From NCBI GenBank assembly GCA_945947155.1, contig CAMEXM010000009.1:1-40914 (forward strand): DNA of 40,914 nt, in the 5' to 3' direction. This document shows positions 21,070 through 30,525 of the stretch, piece by piece. How positions within the stretch are numbered: the stretch's first letter is position 1; each line of letters begins with the position of its first letter. Source of the stretch: Polynucleobacter meluiroseus (lineage in GTDB: Bacteria > Pseudomonadota > Gammaproteobacteria > Burkholderiales > Burkholderiaceae). Under the pieces are notes generated by a model that saw only the letters and a list, made by a program, of their open reading frames with translations, did no database searches and was not told the DNA's origin. A program made the translations under genes and the position numbers.

Positions 21070-21095
21070 TTAGATCAAACCCTTAGGAGAATGTT

Positions 21096-21845
21096 ATGTC
21101 AGTGACTATGCGTCAGATGCTGGAAGCCGGTTGCCATTTTGGCCACCAAACACGTTTCTGGTCCCCCAAGATGGCCCCTTATATTTTTGGCCATCGCAAT
21201 AAAATTCATATTATCAATTTGGAAAAAACATTTCCCATGTTTCAGGAAGCCCTGAAAGTGGCAAAACAAATTGCAGCCAATCGCGGCACTATTTTGTTTG
21301 TTGGTACCAAGCGCCAATCCCGCGAGATCATCGCCGAAGAAGCTGCGCGTGCGGGCATGCCATACATCGATAGCCGCTGGCTCGGTGGCACCCTCACCAA
21401 CTTCAAAACCGTCAAAGGTTCCTTAAAGCGCCTTAAAGATATGGCTATTGCCAAAGAAGCGGGCGACTGGGAAAAGCTTTCTAAGAAAGAAGCACTCGGC
21501 AATGACCGTGACCTCGATAAATTACAAAAGGCCTTGGGTGGTATTCAGGATTTGAATGGCGTACCCGATGCAATTTTCGTCGTCGACGTCGGCTATCACA
21601 AGATTGCGATTACTGAAGCCAAGAAATTGGGCATTCCAGTCATCGCTGTTGTGGATACCAACCACTCCCCTGAAGGCGTTGATTACATCATTCCTGGTAA
21701 CGATGACTCTAGCAAGGCAGTAACGCTGTATGCACGCGGTATTGCGGATGCCATCTTGGAAGGCAAGGCAAACTCAGTACAAGAGATTTTGACTGCCGTT
21801 AAAGAAGGCGAAGAAGAGTTTATTGAAGAAGGGAAGGCTGAGTAA
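21096..21845 (+). CDS. rpsB: 30S ribosomal protein S2
   Basis: This is the small-subunit ribosomal protein S2, on the back of the 30S head-body junction and needed for S1 binding. It has 249 residues (E. coli 241). The N-terminus [20 protein letters not shown] and the block [12 protein letters not shown] are diagnostic, and [20 protein letters not shown] is in the C-terminal half. AGGAGA lies 6-11 bases upstream of the ATG. The stop TAA shares its last base with the tsf ATG (TAATG), so the pair is translationally coupled, as in most bacteria. Confidence 0.99.
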   Translation: MSVTMRQMLEAGCHFGHQTRFWSPKMAPYIFGHRNKIHIINLEKTFPMFQEALKVAKQIAANRGTILFVGTKRQSREIIAEEAARAGMPYIDSRWLGGTLTNFKTVKGSLKRLKDMAIAKEAGDWEKLSKKEALGNDRDLDKLQKALGGIQDLNGVPDAIFVVDVGYHKIAITEAKKLGIPVIAVVDTNHSPEGVDYIIPGNDDSSKAVTLYARGIADAILEGKANSVQEILTAVKEGEEEFIEEGKAE

Positions 21846-22726
21846 TGGCTGCAATTACCGCTGCAATGGTTGGCGACCTTCGCGCCAAAACCGATGCTCC
21901 AATGATGGAGTGTAAAAAAGCATTGACCGAAGCCGATGGCGATATGGCCAAGGCAGAAGAAATTCTGCGCGTGAAGCTGGGTAGCAAAGCTAGCAAAGCC
22001 GCTTCCCGCGTTACTGCTGAGGGCGTGGTCGCCGCTTTCATCAATGGCACTACTGGCGCCTTAATTGAAGTCAATTGCGAAACCGACTTTGTTTCGAAGA
22101 ATGATGACTTCTTGGCCTTTACAGACAATTGCGCCAAGCTGGTTGCCAACAGCAGCCCAGCTGATGTGACTGCCTTAGCTGCATTGCCTCTTGAGGGCGA
22201 AACCGTTGAGACCATTCGCGCCAAGTTGATTGGCCGCATTGGTGAAAACATTACTCCACGTCGCTTTAAGCGTTTTTCTGGTGATAGCAAGTTGGTTTCA
22301 TATTTACATGGAACCCGCATTGGTGTGATGGTCGAGTTCACTGGCGACGAAGTAGCTGCGAAAGACGTTGCAATGCACATCGCCGCGATGAAGCCAGTTG
22401 CCCTGTCTACTGCTGAAGTGCCGGCAGAAAACATTGCGACCGAGCGCAACATTGCAGAGCAAAAAGCAGCGGAATCCGGTAAGCCTGCCGATATTGTTGC
22501 GAAGATGGTTGAGGGTTCGGTGCAAAAGTACCTGAGAGAGGTATCGCTTTTGAATCAACCCTTCGTGAAAAACGATAAGCAAACCGTTGAGCAAATGCTA
22601 AAGACCGCAAACACGACCATTAAGTCATTTACGATGTTCATCGTAGGCGAGGGCATTGAAAAGCGTCAGGATGACTTCGCTGCTGAAGTAGCTGCGCAGG
22701 TGGCTGCCGCAAAAGCAAGCGCATAA
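21845..22726 (+). CDS. tsf: elongation factor Ts
   Basis: This is the guanine-nucleotide exchange factor that recycles EF-Tu. It has 293 residues (E. coli 283). The N-terminal UBA-like segment reads [19 protein letters not shown]. The core contains [13 protein letters not shown] with the TDFV motif that contacts EF-Tu, and the C-terminal half carries the second dimerisation subdomain and the LLNQPFVKN segment. The ATG overlaps the rpsB stop by one base. Terminator-like hairpins follow and separate it from pyrH. Confidence 0.99.
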   Translation: MAAITAAMVGDLRAKTDAPMMECKKALTEADGDMAKAEEILRVKLGSKASKAASRVTAEGVVAAFINGTTGALIEVNCETDFVSKNDDFLAFTDNCAKLVANSSPADVTALAALPLEGETVETIRAKLIGRIGENITPRRFKRFSGDSKLVSYLHGTRIGVMVEFTGDEVAAKDVAMHIAAMKPVALSTAEVPAENIATERNIAEQKAAESGKPADIVAKMVEGSVQKYLREVSLLNQPFVKNDKQTVEQMLKTANTTIKSFTMFIVGEGIEKRQDDFAAEVAAQVAAAKASA

Positions 22727-22731
22727 AAGAG

Positions 22732-22767
22732 CCCTTTAAAAGTAAAGGGGGTTGCCCCCTTGGTTTT
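22732..22767 (+). terminator. tsf terminator with alternative upstream hairpin
   Basis: AAGGGGG-TTG-CCCCCTT (22745-22761) is a strong 7-bp hairpin followed by GGTTTT, an intrinsic terminator or attenuator 18 bases past the tsf stop. Its left arm also pairs with CCCTTT (22732-22737) to form CCCTTT-AAAAGT-AAAGGG (to 22749), so the two hairpins exclude each other. Confidence 0.65.
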
Positions 22768-22788
22768 ATCTGGTTCTGTATCCCAAGA

Positions 22789-22816
22789 GGGCGTGGAAGC
22801 GAAAGTTTCTACGCCC
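22789..22816 (+). other. 11-bp inverted repeat upstream of pyrH
   Basis: GGGCGTGGAAG (22789-22799) pairs with TTTCTACGCCC (22806-22816), with two G-T wobbles, around a CGAAAG loop. CTTTCTTTG follows. It could be a second terminator. As it ends 14 bases before the pyrH -10 element it could also be a DNA-level operator overlapping the -35 region. Confidence 0.5.
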
Positions 22817-22830
22817 CTTTCTTTGCCCTT

Positions 22831-22836
22831 TATAAT
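22831..22836 (+). promoter_or_regulatory. candidate -10 element for pyrH
   Basis: An exact TATAAT lies 57 bases before the pyrH ATG and just after the inverted repeat at 22789-22816. The -35 position is poor. This probably provides independent transcription of pyrH and the downstream envelope genes. Confidence 0.45.
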
Positions 22837-22893
22837 GGGAATCAACCATTAAAAAATACATATAAATCAATAACCTAAGCAGACTAAACGACC

Positions 22894-23604
22894 ATGCCAG
22901 CATACAAGCGCGTACTCCTAAAACTTTCTGGTGAAGCGTTAATGGGTGAGGATGCTTTTGGCATCAACCCAGCCACCATCGACTCCATGGTCGCTGAAAT
23001 CACCGAGGTGGTCCGCCTTGGTATTGAGCTGGCGATTGTGATTGGCGGCGGTAATATTTTCCGCGGTGTAGCTGGTGGCGCTGCCGGTATGGACCGCGCT
23101 ACAGCGGACTACATGGGTATGTTGGCTACCATGATGAATTCCTTGGCGCTACAGGATGCCTTGCGGCAAAAGGGCGTTGAAGCCCGTGTTCAATCGGCTT
23201 TGCGCATGGATCAAGTGGTTGAGCCCTACATTCGCCCAAGAGCGATTCGGGCCATGAGCGAAGGTAAGGTAGTGATTTTTGCTGCCGGTACTGGTAATCC
23301 CTTTTTTACGACGGACACTGCTGCAGCTTTGCGCGGCGCAGAGATGGGCGTTGACATCATGCTCAAGGCAACTAAAGTCGATGGCATCTACAGCAGCGAT
23401 CCCAATAAAGATGCGAGTGCGACACGCTACGATTCGATTACCTTTGACGAGGCGATCATTCAAAACCTGCAAGTAATGGATGCAACTGCGTTTGCCTTGT
23501 GCCGCGATCGCAAGTTGCCGATTAAAGTATTTTCAATCTTAAAACCGGGAGCTTTGCTGCGTGTGGTGCAGGGCGAGTCCGAAGGCACCTTGGTGCACGT
23601 CTAA
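22894..23604 (+). CDS. pyrH: UMP kinase
   Basis: This enzyme phosphorylates UMP to UDP with ATP and is the hexameric bacterial enzyme of pyrimidine synthesis, usually feedback-inhibited by UTP. It has 236 residues (E. coli 241). It belongs to the amino-acid-kinase fold, with [10 protein letters not shown] at the N-terminus, [10 protein letters not shown] in the ATP/GTP region, [15 protein letters not shown] in the UMP-binding region and [17 protein letters not shown] in the ATP-binding part. frr follows after 12 bases with an AGGAG site. Confidence 0.99.
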   Translation: MPAYKRVLLKLSGEALMGEDAFGINPATIDSMVAEITEVVRLGIELAIVIGGGNIFRGVAGGAAGMDRATADYMGMLATMMNSLALQDALRQKGVEARVQSALRMDQVVEPYIRPRAIRAMSEGKVVIFAAGTGNPFFTTDTAAALRGAEMGVDIMLKATKVDGIYSSDPNKDASATRYDSITFDEAIIQNLQVMDATAFALCRDRKLPIKVFSILKPGALLRVVQGESEGTLVHV

Positions 23605-23616
23605 TAGGAGAACAGC

Positions 23617-24177
23617 ATGTCCGCAGCGGAAATTAAAAACACTACCGAACAAAAGATGCAAAAGTCGCTTGAGTCCTTAAAGAGCGGTCTGGCAAAAATT
23701 CGCTCGGGCCGTGCTAACCCCGGCATCTTAGAGCACATTCAGGTTGATTACTACGGCAATCCAACTCCATTGAGTCAAGTTGCTAATTTGGGTTTGGCTG
23801 ATGCACGCACGATTAATGTCCAGCCGTTTGAGAAGACCATGGTGGCGGTGATTGAAAAAGCCATTCGGGATTCTGACTTGGGTTTAAATCCAGCATCACA
23901 AGGCACGGTTATTCGAGTACCAATGCCAGCTCTGACGGAAGAGCGTCGCCGTGAATTAACCAAGCTCGTTAAAAGTGAAGGTGAAGATGCGAAGATTGCG
24001 GTCCGCAATTTACGCCGGGACGCCAATGAGCATTTAAAACGCCTGACGAAAGATAAAGAAATTTCTGAGGATGAAGAGCGTCGGGCTACCGATGAAATTC
24101 AGAAGATGACAGACAAAGCAGTCATCGACATTGACAAAATTGTGGTTGATAAGGAAAAGGAAATCATGACGGTGTAG
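23617..24177 (+). CDS. frr: ribosome recycling factor
   Basis: This protein splits post-termination ribosomes with EF-G. It has 186 residues, the standard length (E. coli 185). It shows the usual three-helix-bundle pattern: helix 1 with [23 protein letters not shown], the small beta domain with [16 protein letters not shown], then long helices with [14 protein letters not shown] and [19 protein letters not shown] stands 7-12 bases before the ATG. The pyrH-frr-uppS order is widely conserved. Confidence 0.99.
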   Translation: MSAAEIKNTTEQKMQKSLESLKSGLAKIRSGRANPGILEHIQVDYYGNPTPLSQVANLGLADARTINVQPFEKTMVAVIEKAIRDSDLGLNPASQGTVIRVPMPALTEERRRELTKLVKSEGEDAKIAVRNLRRDANEHLKRLTKDKEISEDEERRATDEIQKMTDKAVIDIDKIVVDKEKEIMTV

Positions 24178-24211
24178 TTGCTGTCCTGATCTTTGCTTAT
24201 TAATAAAGCCC

Positions 24212-24985
24212 ATGGTTAAACATACCAGCTCAACAATCGAGGTGCCTGAGGTAAGGGCAGTGCCACGCCATGTAGCGATCATCATGGATGGCAATGGGCG
24301 TTGGGCAAGTAAGCGTCACATGCCGCGCGTTGCGGGCCACTCTGAGGGCTTGGGTGCAGTTCGCAAGGTAGTTGAGGAATGCCGCCGCCAGGGGGTTGAA
24401 TTTCTTACGGTGTTTGCTTTTAGTTCCGAGAATTGGCGTCGTCCCCCAGAAGAAGTCGGCTTTTTAATGAAGCTCTTCCTTAAATCTTTGCGCGGCGAAG
24501 TGGGCCGCTTAGCTGAAAATGGGATTCAGCTACGCTTGATTGGTGATTTAACTCAATTCGATCAGTCGATTCAGGAGATGATTACCTTCTCCCAAGAAAA
24601 GACGGCGCACTGCAACGACCTCACCTTAACGATCGCTGCGAATTACGGGGGGCGCTGGGATGTTTTGCAAGCGACGCGCGCAATGTTGCGTGTCAATCCT
24701 AATATTGCCGCCGACGCGGTATCGGAAGAACTGCTGCAGCCCTATTTATCGATGGCTTACGCACCCGAACCGGATTTGTTTATTCGTACTGGAGGCGAGC
24801 AGCGTGTCAGCAACTTCTTGCTTTGGCAGCTAGCCTATACCGAGTTGTACTTTACCGATACGCTCTGGCCAGACTTTGCTGCGACCGATCTACAGGCCGC
24901 ATTCGATTGGTTTAGTCAACGCGAGCGCCGTTTTGGCCGTACCAGTGCCCAGCTTGCTTCAGAAATTCTTTCTACCTCCGCTTAA
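24212..24985 (+). CDS. uppS: undecaprenyl diphosphate synthase (di-trans,poly-cis)
   Basis: This cis-prenyltransferase elongates farnesyl diphosphate with isopentenyl diphosphate to make the C55 lipid carrier for peptidoglycan and O-antigen. It has 257 residues (E. coli 253). The catalytic [10 protein letters not shown] has Asp26, [11 protein letters not shown] follows, and the late [15 protein letters not shown] and [12 protein letters not shown] motifs bind the second substrate. The start is an ATG 34 bases after frr with little Shine-Dalgarno. cdsA begins 9 bases downstream, linking lipid-carrier and phospholipid genes. Confidence 0.98.
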   Translation: MVKHTSSTIEVPEVRAVPRHVAIIMDGNGRWASKRHMPRVAGHSEGLGAVRKVVEECRRQGVEFLTVFAFSSENWRRPPEEVGFLMKLFLKSLRGEVGRLAENGIQLRLIGDLTQFDQSIQEMITFSQEKTAHCNDLTLTIAANYGGRWDVLQATRAMLRVNPNIAADAVSEELLQPYLSMAYAPEPDLFIRTGGEQRVSNFLLWQLAYTELYFTDTLWPDFAATDLQAAFDWFSQRERRFGRTSAQLASEILSTSA

Positions 24986-24994
24986 GCGACCCTT

Positions 24995-25825
24995 ATGCTA
25001 AAAACCCGGGTAATTACTGCAACACTACTATTGGCAGTTTTTTTACCTATCCTGTTTCTATTGCCGCCGATCTACATTAATGGGCTTTTTCTTATCATGA
25101 TTCTTTTGGCAGCATGGGAGTGGAGTCGCTTGATTGCTCCCGGCGCTACTCGAGCAGCGTTGATCTATGCAGCCCTGTGTTTCATTGCGATTGCGGCCTT
25201 ACTCTTCTTTTCCAATGTGGATGTGGATATTGCGCTGCTGTTATTGGCGATGGTGTTTTGGGTTATTGGGGCGCCACTCATGATGTCCCGCGGCACTCGA
25301 CTTACGCTATCGAAGTGGCAATTCTTTCTTGCTACCTTGGGTTTAATCATCCTGCCAGCCACCTGGTTTGCATTGGTGTTCTTGCGGGAAATGGGTTTGC
25401 TGTGGTTACTGACAGCAATGGCTTTGGTTTGGGTCGCTGACATTGGCGCCTACTTTGTTGGTAAAGCATTTGGGCGTCGTCGCCTAGCTCCCCAGTTAAG
25501 CCCAGGCAAAACGGTTGAAGGCGCCCTAGGCGGCATTGTGCTGTGCTGCCTATTTGCGACCCTATGTGCGCTGTATCTTCCGCCAACGGCAACCATTTTT
25601 GGTGCCTTTGCATTAGGGTGGGGTTGGTTACCGATGTTTTTGTTGGTGATCAGCCTAGCTGCACTCAGCATTGTGGGCGATTTATTTGAATCCCAACTCA
25701 AACGACTGTCTGGAGTAAAAGACAGTAGCCATTTGCTGCCTGGACATGGCGGCGTCCTCGATCGCATCGATGCGCTTTTGCCAACCATGCCAATCGCCGT
25801 ATTACTCGTTGGACTTCTGAGATGA
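24995..25825 (+). CDS. cdsA: phosphatidate cytidylyltransferase
   Basis: This integral membrane enzyme converts phosphatidate and CTP to CDP-diacylglycerol, the precursor of all phospholipids. It has 276 residues with about eight membrane helices. The C-terminal CDS signature is intact: a [10 protein letters not shown] block followed by [14 protein letters not shown] and LDRIDAL, the metal/CTP-binding region. The stop overlaps the dxr ATG as ATGA, indicating translational coupling. Confidence 0.97.
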   Translation: MLKTRVITATLLLAVFLPILFLLPPIYINGLFLIMILLAAWEWSRLIAPGATRAALIYAALCFIAIAALLFFSNVDVDIALLLLAMVFWVIGAPLMMSRGTRLTLSKWQFFLATLGLIILPATWFALVFLREMGLLWLLTAMALVWVADIGAYFVGKAFGRRRLAPQLSPGKTVEGALGGIVLCCLFATLCALYLPPTATIFGAFALGWGWLPMFLLVISLAALSIVGDLFESQLKRLSGVKDSSHLLPGHGGVLDRIDALLPTMPIAVLLVGLLR

Positions 25826-27048
25826 GTAGCTCCAGCAACCCTTCTTTGCGCCGCCGCGTTGCCGTATTGGGTTCCACCGGATCGATCGGTGTTAATACCC
25901 TAGATGTAATGCGGGCACATCCCGATCGCTTTCAGGTCGTTGCGTTGACGGCAGGACAGCAGGTCGAACGCTTGGCGCAGCAGTGCCTAGAGTTTAAGCC
26001 CCGCATTGCCGTGGTTGCCGATGCCACTGGCGCAGCTCAGTTAAAGCAATTACTGGCAGAAAAGAGCAGCCAACTGACCATCCTCCACGGCCCAGAGGCA
26101 TTGCTCACTGCTGTTCTGGAGTCGGACTGCGATACCGTCATGGCGGCGATTGTAGGTGCTGCTGGTTTAGCACCTACCTTGGCCGCTGCTAGGGCCGGTA
26201 AACGCATTCTGCTGGCTAATAAAGAAGCCCTCGTGATGTCCGGCGATTTATTCATGAGCGCAGTCAAAGCGGGTGGTGCGGAGCTATTGCCGATTGATAG
26301 CGAGCACAACGCGATTTTTCAATGCTTACCAAATCGCTTTGGTTCTACATCGAATGGAAATACACGCGACCATTTTGGTGTTGAGGAGCTTTGGCTTACT
26401 GCATCTGGCGGCCCATTTCGGGAGAAGAGCCTTGCTGCATTAAAAACCATTACGCCTGATGAAGCATGTGCACACCCCAATTGGGTGATGGGGCGTAAGA
26501 TCTCGGTCGATTCAGCGACCATGATGAATAAAGGCTTAGAGGTCATTGAGGCCCACTGGTTGTTTGGCTTGCCGCTAACTCAAATACGGGTATTGATTCA
26601 TCCGCAGAGCGTGGTGCACTCCATGGTGCGCTATCGCGATGGCTCGGTGATTGCTCAATTGGGCCAGCCTGATATGCGAACCCCGATTGCCCATGGTTTA
26701 GCTTGGCCGGATCGCATCGATGCTGGCGTAGCGCCATTGAATTTAACGCAACTATCGGCCCTTCAATTTTCGGAGCCTGATTTTGATCGCTTTCCGTGCT
26801 TGGCGCTGGCATTTGAGGCAGCAAAAGCGGGCGGCACTGCTCCAGCTGTTCTGAATGCCGCCAATGAAGTGGCAGTGGCTGCGTTTTTGGATCAGCGCTT
26901 ACCGTATTTACAAATCGCTGGTGTGGTTCGTGAAACACTGTCCGCCATTCAATCTGTCCCTGCCAGCTCCATTGAGATTGTGCTGGGTGCGGATGCGCAG
27001 GCACGCCGGGTTGCATCGCAGTTGGTTTCCACGCTAGCCAATAGATAA
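25822..27048 (+). CDS. dxr: 1-deoxy-D-xylulose 5-phosphate reductoisomerase
   Basis: This is the second enzyme of the MEP isoprenoid pathway and makes 2-C-methyl-D-erythritol 4-phosphate with NADPH. It has 408 residues (E. coli 398). The NADPH-binding [13 protein letters not shown] starts at 17; [10 protein letters not shown] and [13 protein letters not shown] (metal and substrate ligands) are in the middle; [27 protein letters not shown] catalytic sequence follows. A short low-complexity Ser-rich N-terminus precedes the Rossmann fold. It supplies the isoprenoid units used by UppS upstream. Confidence 0.98.
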   Translation: MSSSSNPSLRRRVAVLGSTGSIGVNTLDVMRAHPDRFQVVALTAGQQVERLAQQCLEFKPRIAVVADATGAAQLKQLLAEKSSQLTILHGPEALLTAVLESDCDTVMAAIVGAAGLAPTLAAARAGKRILLANKEALVMSGDLFMSAVKAGGAELLPIDSEHNAIFQCLPNRFGSTSNGNTRDHFGVEELWLTASGGPFREKSLAALKTITPDEACAHPNWVMGRKISVDSATMMNKGLEVIEAHWLFGLPLTQIRVLIHPQSVVHSMVRYRDGSVIAQLGQPDMRTPIAHGLAWPDRIDAGVAPLNLTQLSALQFSEPDFDRFPCLALAFEAAKAGGTAPAVLNAANEVAVAAFLDQRLPYLQIAGVVRETLSAIQSVPASSIEIVLGADAQARRVASQLVSTLANR

Positions 27049-27057
27049 AGGTATCCG

Positions 27058-28173
27058 GTGCAAGGACTTATTACTCTTTTTACCTTCATTGTCACGATCG
27101 GGATTTTGGTGGGCTTTCATGAATATGGCCACTATGCCGCGGCGCGCATGTGCGGTGTGCGTGTATTGCGGTTTGCAATTGGTTTTGGTAAGCCTTTGTA
27201 TCGCTTTACCAGCCAAAATAAAACCGAATGGGTAATTGGTTCGATTCCGCTGGGTGGGTATGTCAAATTACTCGACGGTCGCGATCCAGAGCAAACCATT
27301 GATGCAGCAAATGAGGCCACGGCCTTCGATCGTAAGCGACTATGGCAGCGCTCCTTTATTGTGGCTGCTGGGCCGCTAGCCAATTTTATTTTGGCGATTG
27401 TTTTTTTGATGGTGATTTATCTTGCTGGCGCGACGCAATTGCCGGCGCGCCTGCAGGCTCCACCCGAGGCATCGGTGGCTGCAAAGGTAGGATTGGTTGC
27501 AGGTGACCTGGTCACGGGTTGGCGCGATATTAATGCCGCTTCAGCCGATTTTCAGCCGGTCATTAGCTGGAACCAATTGCGCTGGCAACTATTGGATGCC
27601 ATTACGGGCGAGAAAGGCTTTGTTTTGGAACTGACGAGCCCTAGCGGCAGCCGAACTGCTATGCCATTCCCTGCTGAGGCTTTGCCGCAAGTTCAGCCAA
27701 ACCAAGATCCACTTCAAGCCTTAGGCATTAGGCCTGCAATCGCCAAGCCAGAGGAGATGGTGATGCTGCGCCTAGGCCCCATAGATGCACTTCTTTATGC
27801 AAGCGAACGGGTCTGGCTGATTACGGTGGTTTCAACCAAGTTAATGTTGGGCCTGGTTACTGGAGAAACCTCCTTAAACCAGCTGGGTGGGCCCTTAAGC
27901 ATTGCCGATATGGCAGGTAAGTCAGCGCAAGTGGGTTGGCAGGCTTTTTTTGGCTTTTTAGCCCTGATGAGCATAAGCATTGGTCTACTGAATTTGATCC
28001 CAATCCCCATGCTGGACGGGGGTCAGCTCCTGTATGATGCATGGGAGCTGGTATCCGGAAAACGCTTACCCGTTTCAGTGCAAGAATGGCTTCATAAGTT
28101 AAGCTTTATCTTGTTGATTTCGCTAACAATTTTTGCTTTATTTAATGACCTACAACGGTATTTCTTATCTTGA
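27058..28173 (+). CDS. rseP: RIP metalloprotease RseP, short form with one PDZ domain
   Basis: This inner-membrane zinc protease performs site-2 cleavage of anti-sigma factors such as RseA in the envelope stress response. The active site HEYGH (His21, Glu22, His25) in helix 1 and the LDGG motif (319-322) are intact. It has 371 residues, while typical RseP is near 450 with two tandem periplasmic PDZ domains. Here one PDZ-like region (about 125-190) leads through DPLQALGIRP almost directly into GPIDALLYA, the start of the third membrane segment, so about 80 residues matching the second PDZ seem absent. The start is GTG with AAAGG upstream. The stop overlaps the bamA TTG. Confidence 0.93.
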   Translation: MQGLITLFTFIVTIGILVGFHEYGHYAAARMCGVRVLRFAIGFGKPLYRFTSQNKTEWVIGSIPLGGYVKLLDGRDPEQTIDAANEATAFDRKRLWQRSFIVAAGPLANFILAIVFLMVIYLAGATQLPARLQAPPEASVAAKVGLVAGDLVTGWRDINAASADFQPVISWNQLRWQLLDAITGEKGFVLELTSPSGSRTAMPFPAEALPQVQPNQDPLQALGIRPAIAKPEEMVMLRLGPIDALLYASERVWLITVVSTKLMLGLVTGETSLNQLGGPLSIADMAGKSAQVGWQAFFGFLALMSISIGLLNLIPIPMLDGGQLLYDAWELVSGKRLPVSVQEWLHKLSFILLISLTIFALFNDLQRYFLS

Positions 28174-30509
28174 ATTTGTTCCAATTAGCCCCTCGATTTA
28201 GCCTCCGATTGCTGATTCAAGCAACATTTGTTCTGCTGACCAGTTTGGTCATGCCATTGCAAGCTGCTGAGAGCTTTGTGGTGAAAGACATTCGGGTGGA
28301 GGGTCTGCAGCGAGTTGAGCCGGGCACTGTCTTTAGTTATTTGCCGATTCAGGTGGGCGAAACCTTTACGCAGGCAAAAGGGGCTGAGTCCATAAAGGCC
28401 CTTTACAGCACTGGATTTTTCCGCGATGTGCAAATTCAGGCGCAAGGCAATGTCTTGATCGTCATCGTGGAAGAGCGCCCAACGATTTCCCGTATTGAAT
28501 TTACCGGAATGAAAGAATTTGATCAGGAAGTGGTGCGTAAATCACTCAGGGCTGTTGGGGTTGCTGAAGCGCGCTTCTACGATAAGGCGCTGATTGACAA
28601 GGCCGAGCAGGAGCTGAAGCGCCAATACGTTAGCAAAGGCCTTTACGCTGCCGAGGTAGTTGCCACTGTTACTCCGGTTGAGCGCAATCAAGTCGCCATC
28701 TTTTTTAATGTGGATGAAGGTCCCATCGCCAAGATTCAAGAGATCAACTTCATCGGCAATAAAGTCTTTAGTGAAAGCACGCTTCTGAGCGAGATGCAAT
28801 TAAAGACCGGTGGTTGGCTCTCCTGGTATAGCAAAGACAATCTGTACTCCAAGCAGAAACTCACGGCCGATCTAGAGACCATTCGTTCCTACTATTTGAA
28901 TCGGGGCTATCTCGAATTCGTGATTGATTCCACTCAGGTTTCCATCACGCCGGATAAGAAGGGTATCTTCCTCACAATCAGCATTAGTGAGGGTAAGAAA
29001 TTCACGGTTAAGAACATGCGTTTTGCTGGCGAGCTGCTTGGAAAAGAAGCAGAGCTTAAACAAGTTCTGGCTCTGAAAGCGGGCGATACCTTTTCTTCAG
29101 CAAAGTTGGCAGAAACAACTAAGTCGATTGCAGAAATTTTGGGCTCCTATGGCTATGCCTTCGCATCGATTAATCCCCAGCCTGACATTCGGCGTGATCT
29201 CGCTGAGGTTGATATTACCTTGGTGGTTGACCCAGGCAGAAGGGTGTATGTTCGTCAAGTCAATATTACTGGTAATGCGAAGACGCGTGATGTGGTGGTG
29301 CGGCGTGAGATGCGCCAATTTGAAAGCTCCTGGTTTGATAGCGACAAGATTCGACTCTCGAAAGAGCGTATTGGGCGCTTAGGTTATTTCACTGAAACCG
29401 ATATCTCTACTGCTGATGTGCCCGGCTCTCCCGATCAGGTGGATGTCAGCGTTGCCGTAAAAGAAAAGCCTACTGGAGCTATCAATATCGGCGCTGGTTT
29501 CTCATCAACCGAAAAATTGATTTTGTCTGCAGGTATTAATCAAGAGAATGCCTTCGGAACCGGGACTGCGATTGGCCTCAATTTCTCGCTGGGTAAGATC
29601 AACCAAAACTTAACCCTGTCGCAATTTGATCCTTACTTTACGGACGATGGTATTAGCCGCTATACCGATTTGTACTACCGCTCATCCAAACCGCTTTACT
29701 ACGTTGGCGACCCCGATTACCAAATCAAGACCGTTGGCTCGAATATTAAATTTGGCGTCCCATACACCGAAGTCGACCGCGTCTTCTTTGGCACTGGAAT
29801 TGAGATTTTCTCGATTTACGCCACAACCAATACGCCGATTCCATACCAACAGTATGTACAGGATTTTGGCACCCCGGTTCCTGGGCGACTACAAACCTAT
29901 AACGTGCCAGTGACGGCGGCATGGGCGCGTGATGGTCGTGATAGTGCGCTGATACCCTCAAAAGGGTCCTTGCAGCAACTGTCTGCGGAAGTGGGCACCC
30001 CGGTTGGTGATTTGACTTTCTATCGCCTGTTTGGGCAGTACCAAAAGTACCATTCCTTCTCAAAGGGCAATATCTTGTCCTTTAATGGCGAGGTTGGTTA
30101 TGGCGAGGCCTATGGCAATAAGCCCTTCCCGATCATGAAAAACTACTTTGTGGGCGGCATTGGGTCGGTGCGTGGCTACGCCCCAGGATCATTGGGGCCT
30201 AATTACTTCAACACCATCGTAGGTAGGTACCAGCCCACCGGCGGGCAGTCTAAAATCGTCACCAATGTGGAATACACCTTCCCAGTACCTGGCTCTGGGG
30301 TTGATAAAACCCTGCGTTTGTTTACTTTTGTGGACGGCGGTAATGCCTTCGGCGAGAACATTAATCTAGTTCTGCGATATTCTTATGGCTTAGGTTTATC
30401 ATGGATATCACCGTTGGGGCCCTTGAAGTTTAGTTATGGCCTCCCTGTGAATGCCCAACCAACCGATAATATCCAGCGTTTGCAGTTCCAAGTTGGTACT
30501 GCGTTTTAA
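28170..30509 (+). CDS. bamA: outer membrane protein assembly factor BamA
   Basis: This is the core of the BAM complex, which inserts beta-barrel proteins into the outer membrane. It has 779 residues (E. coli 810). A signal peptide (hydrophobic about 12-30, likely cleavage after QAA near 33) precedes five POTRA domains (about 35-435) and a 16-strand barrel with the conserved GGIGSVRGY loop 6 motif and a C-terminal aromatic-ended strand finishing in AF. The start is TTG, overlapping the rseP TGA as TTGA. Coupling may be how this weak start is used. skp follows after 16 bases. Confidence 0.98.
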   Translation: MNLFQLAPRFSLRLLIQATFVLLTSLVMPLQAAESFVVKDIRVEGLQRVEPGTVFSYLPIQVGETFTQAKGAESIKALYSTGFFRDVQIQAQGNVLIVIVEERPTISRIEFTGMKEFDQEVVRKSLRAVGVAEARFYDKALIDKAEQELKRQYVSKGLYAAEVVATVTPVERNQVAIFFNVDEGPIAKIQEINFIGNKVFSESTLLSEMQLKTGGWLSWYSKDNLYSKQKLTADLETIRSYYLNRGYLEFVIDSTQVSITPDKKGIFLTISISEGKKFTVKNMRFAGELLGKEAELKQVLALKAGDTFSSAKLAETTKSIAEILGSYGYAFASINPQPDIRRDLAEVDITLVVDPGRRVYVRQVNITGNAKTRDVVVRREMRQFESSWFDSDKIRLSKERIGRLGYFTETDISTADVPGSPDQVDVSVAVKEKPTGAINIGAGFSSTEKLILSAGINQENAFGTGTAIGLNFSLGKINQNLTLSQFDPYFTDDGISRYTDLYYRSSKPLYYVGDPDYQIKTVGSNIKFGVPYTEVDRVFFGTGIEIFSIYATTNTPIPYQQYVQDFGTPVPGRLQTYNVPVTAAWARDGRDSALIPSKGSLQQLSAEVGTPVGDLTFYRLFGQYQKYHSFSKGNILSFNGEVGYGEAYGNKPFPIMKNYFVGGIGSVRGYAPGSLGPNYFNTIVGRYQPTGGQSKIVTNVEYTFPVPGSGVDKTLRLFTFVDGGNAFGENINLVLRYSYGLGLSWISPLGPLKFSYGLPVNAQPTDNIQRLQFQVGTAF

Positions 30510-30525
30510 TTGTAAGGAACGATTC

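Noticed and set aside
24178..24211. Promoter between frr and uppS (TTGCTG and TTAATA)
   Set aside because: The -10-like bases fall almost on the uppS start codon, leaving no leader; continuous transcription from pyrH is simpler.
30451..30525. Longer skp reading frame starting inside bamA
   Set aside because: It would hide the signal peptide behind 25 polar residues; the ATG at 30526 has AAGGA in place.
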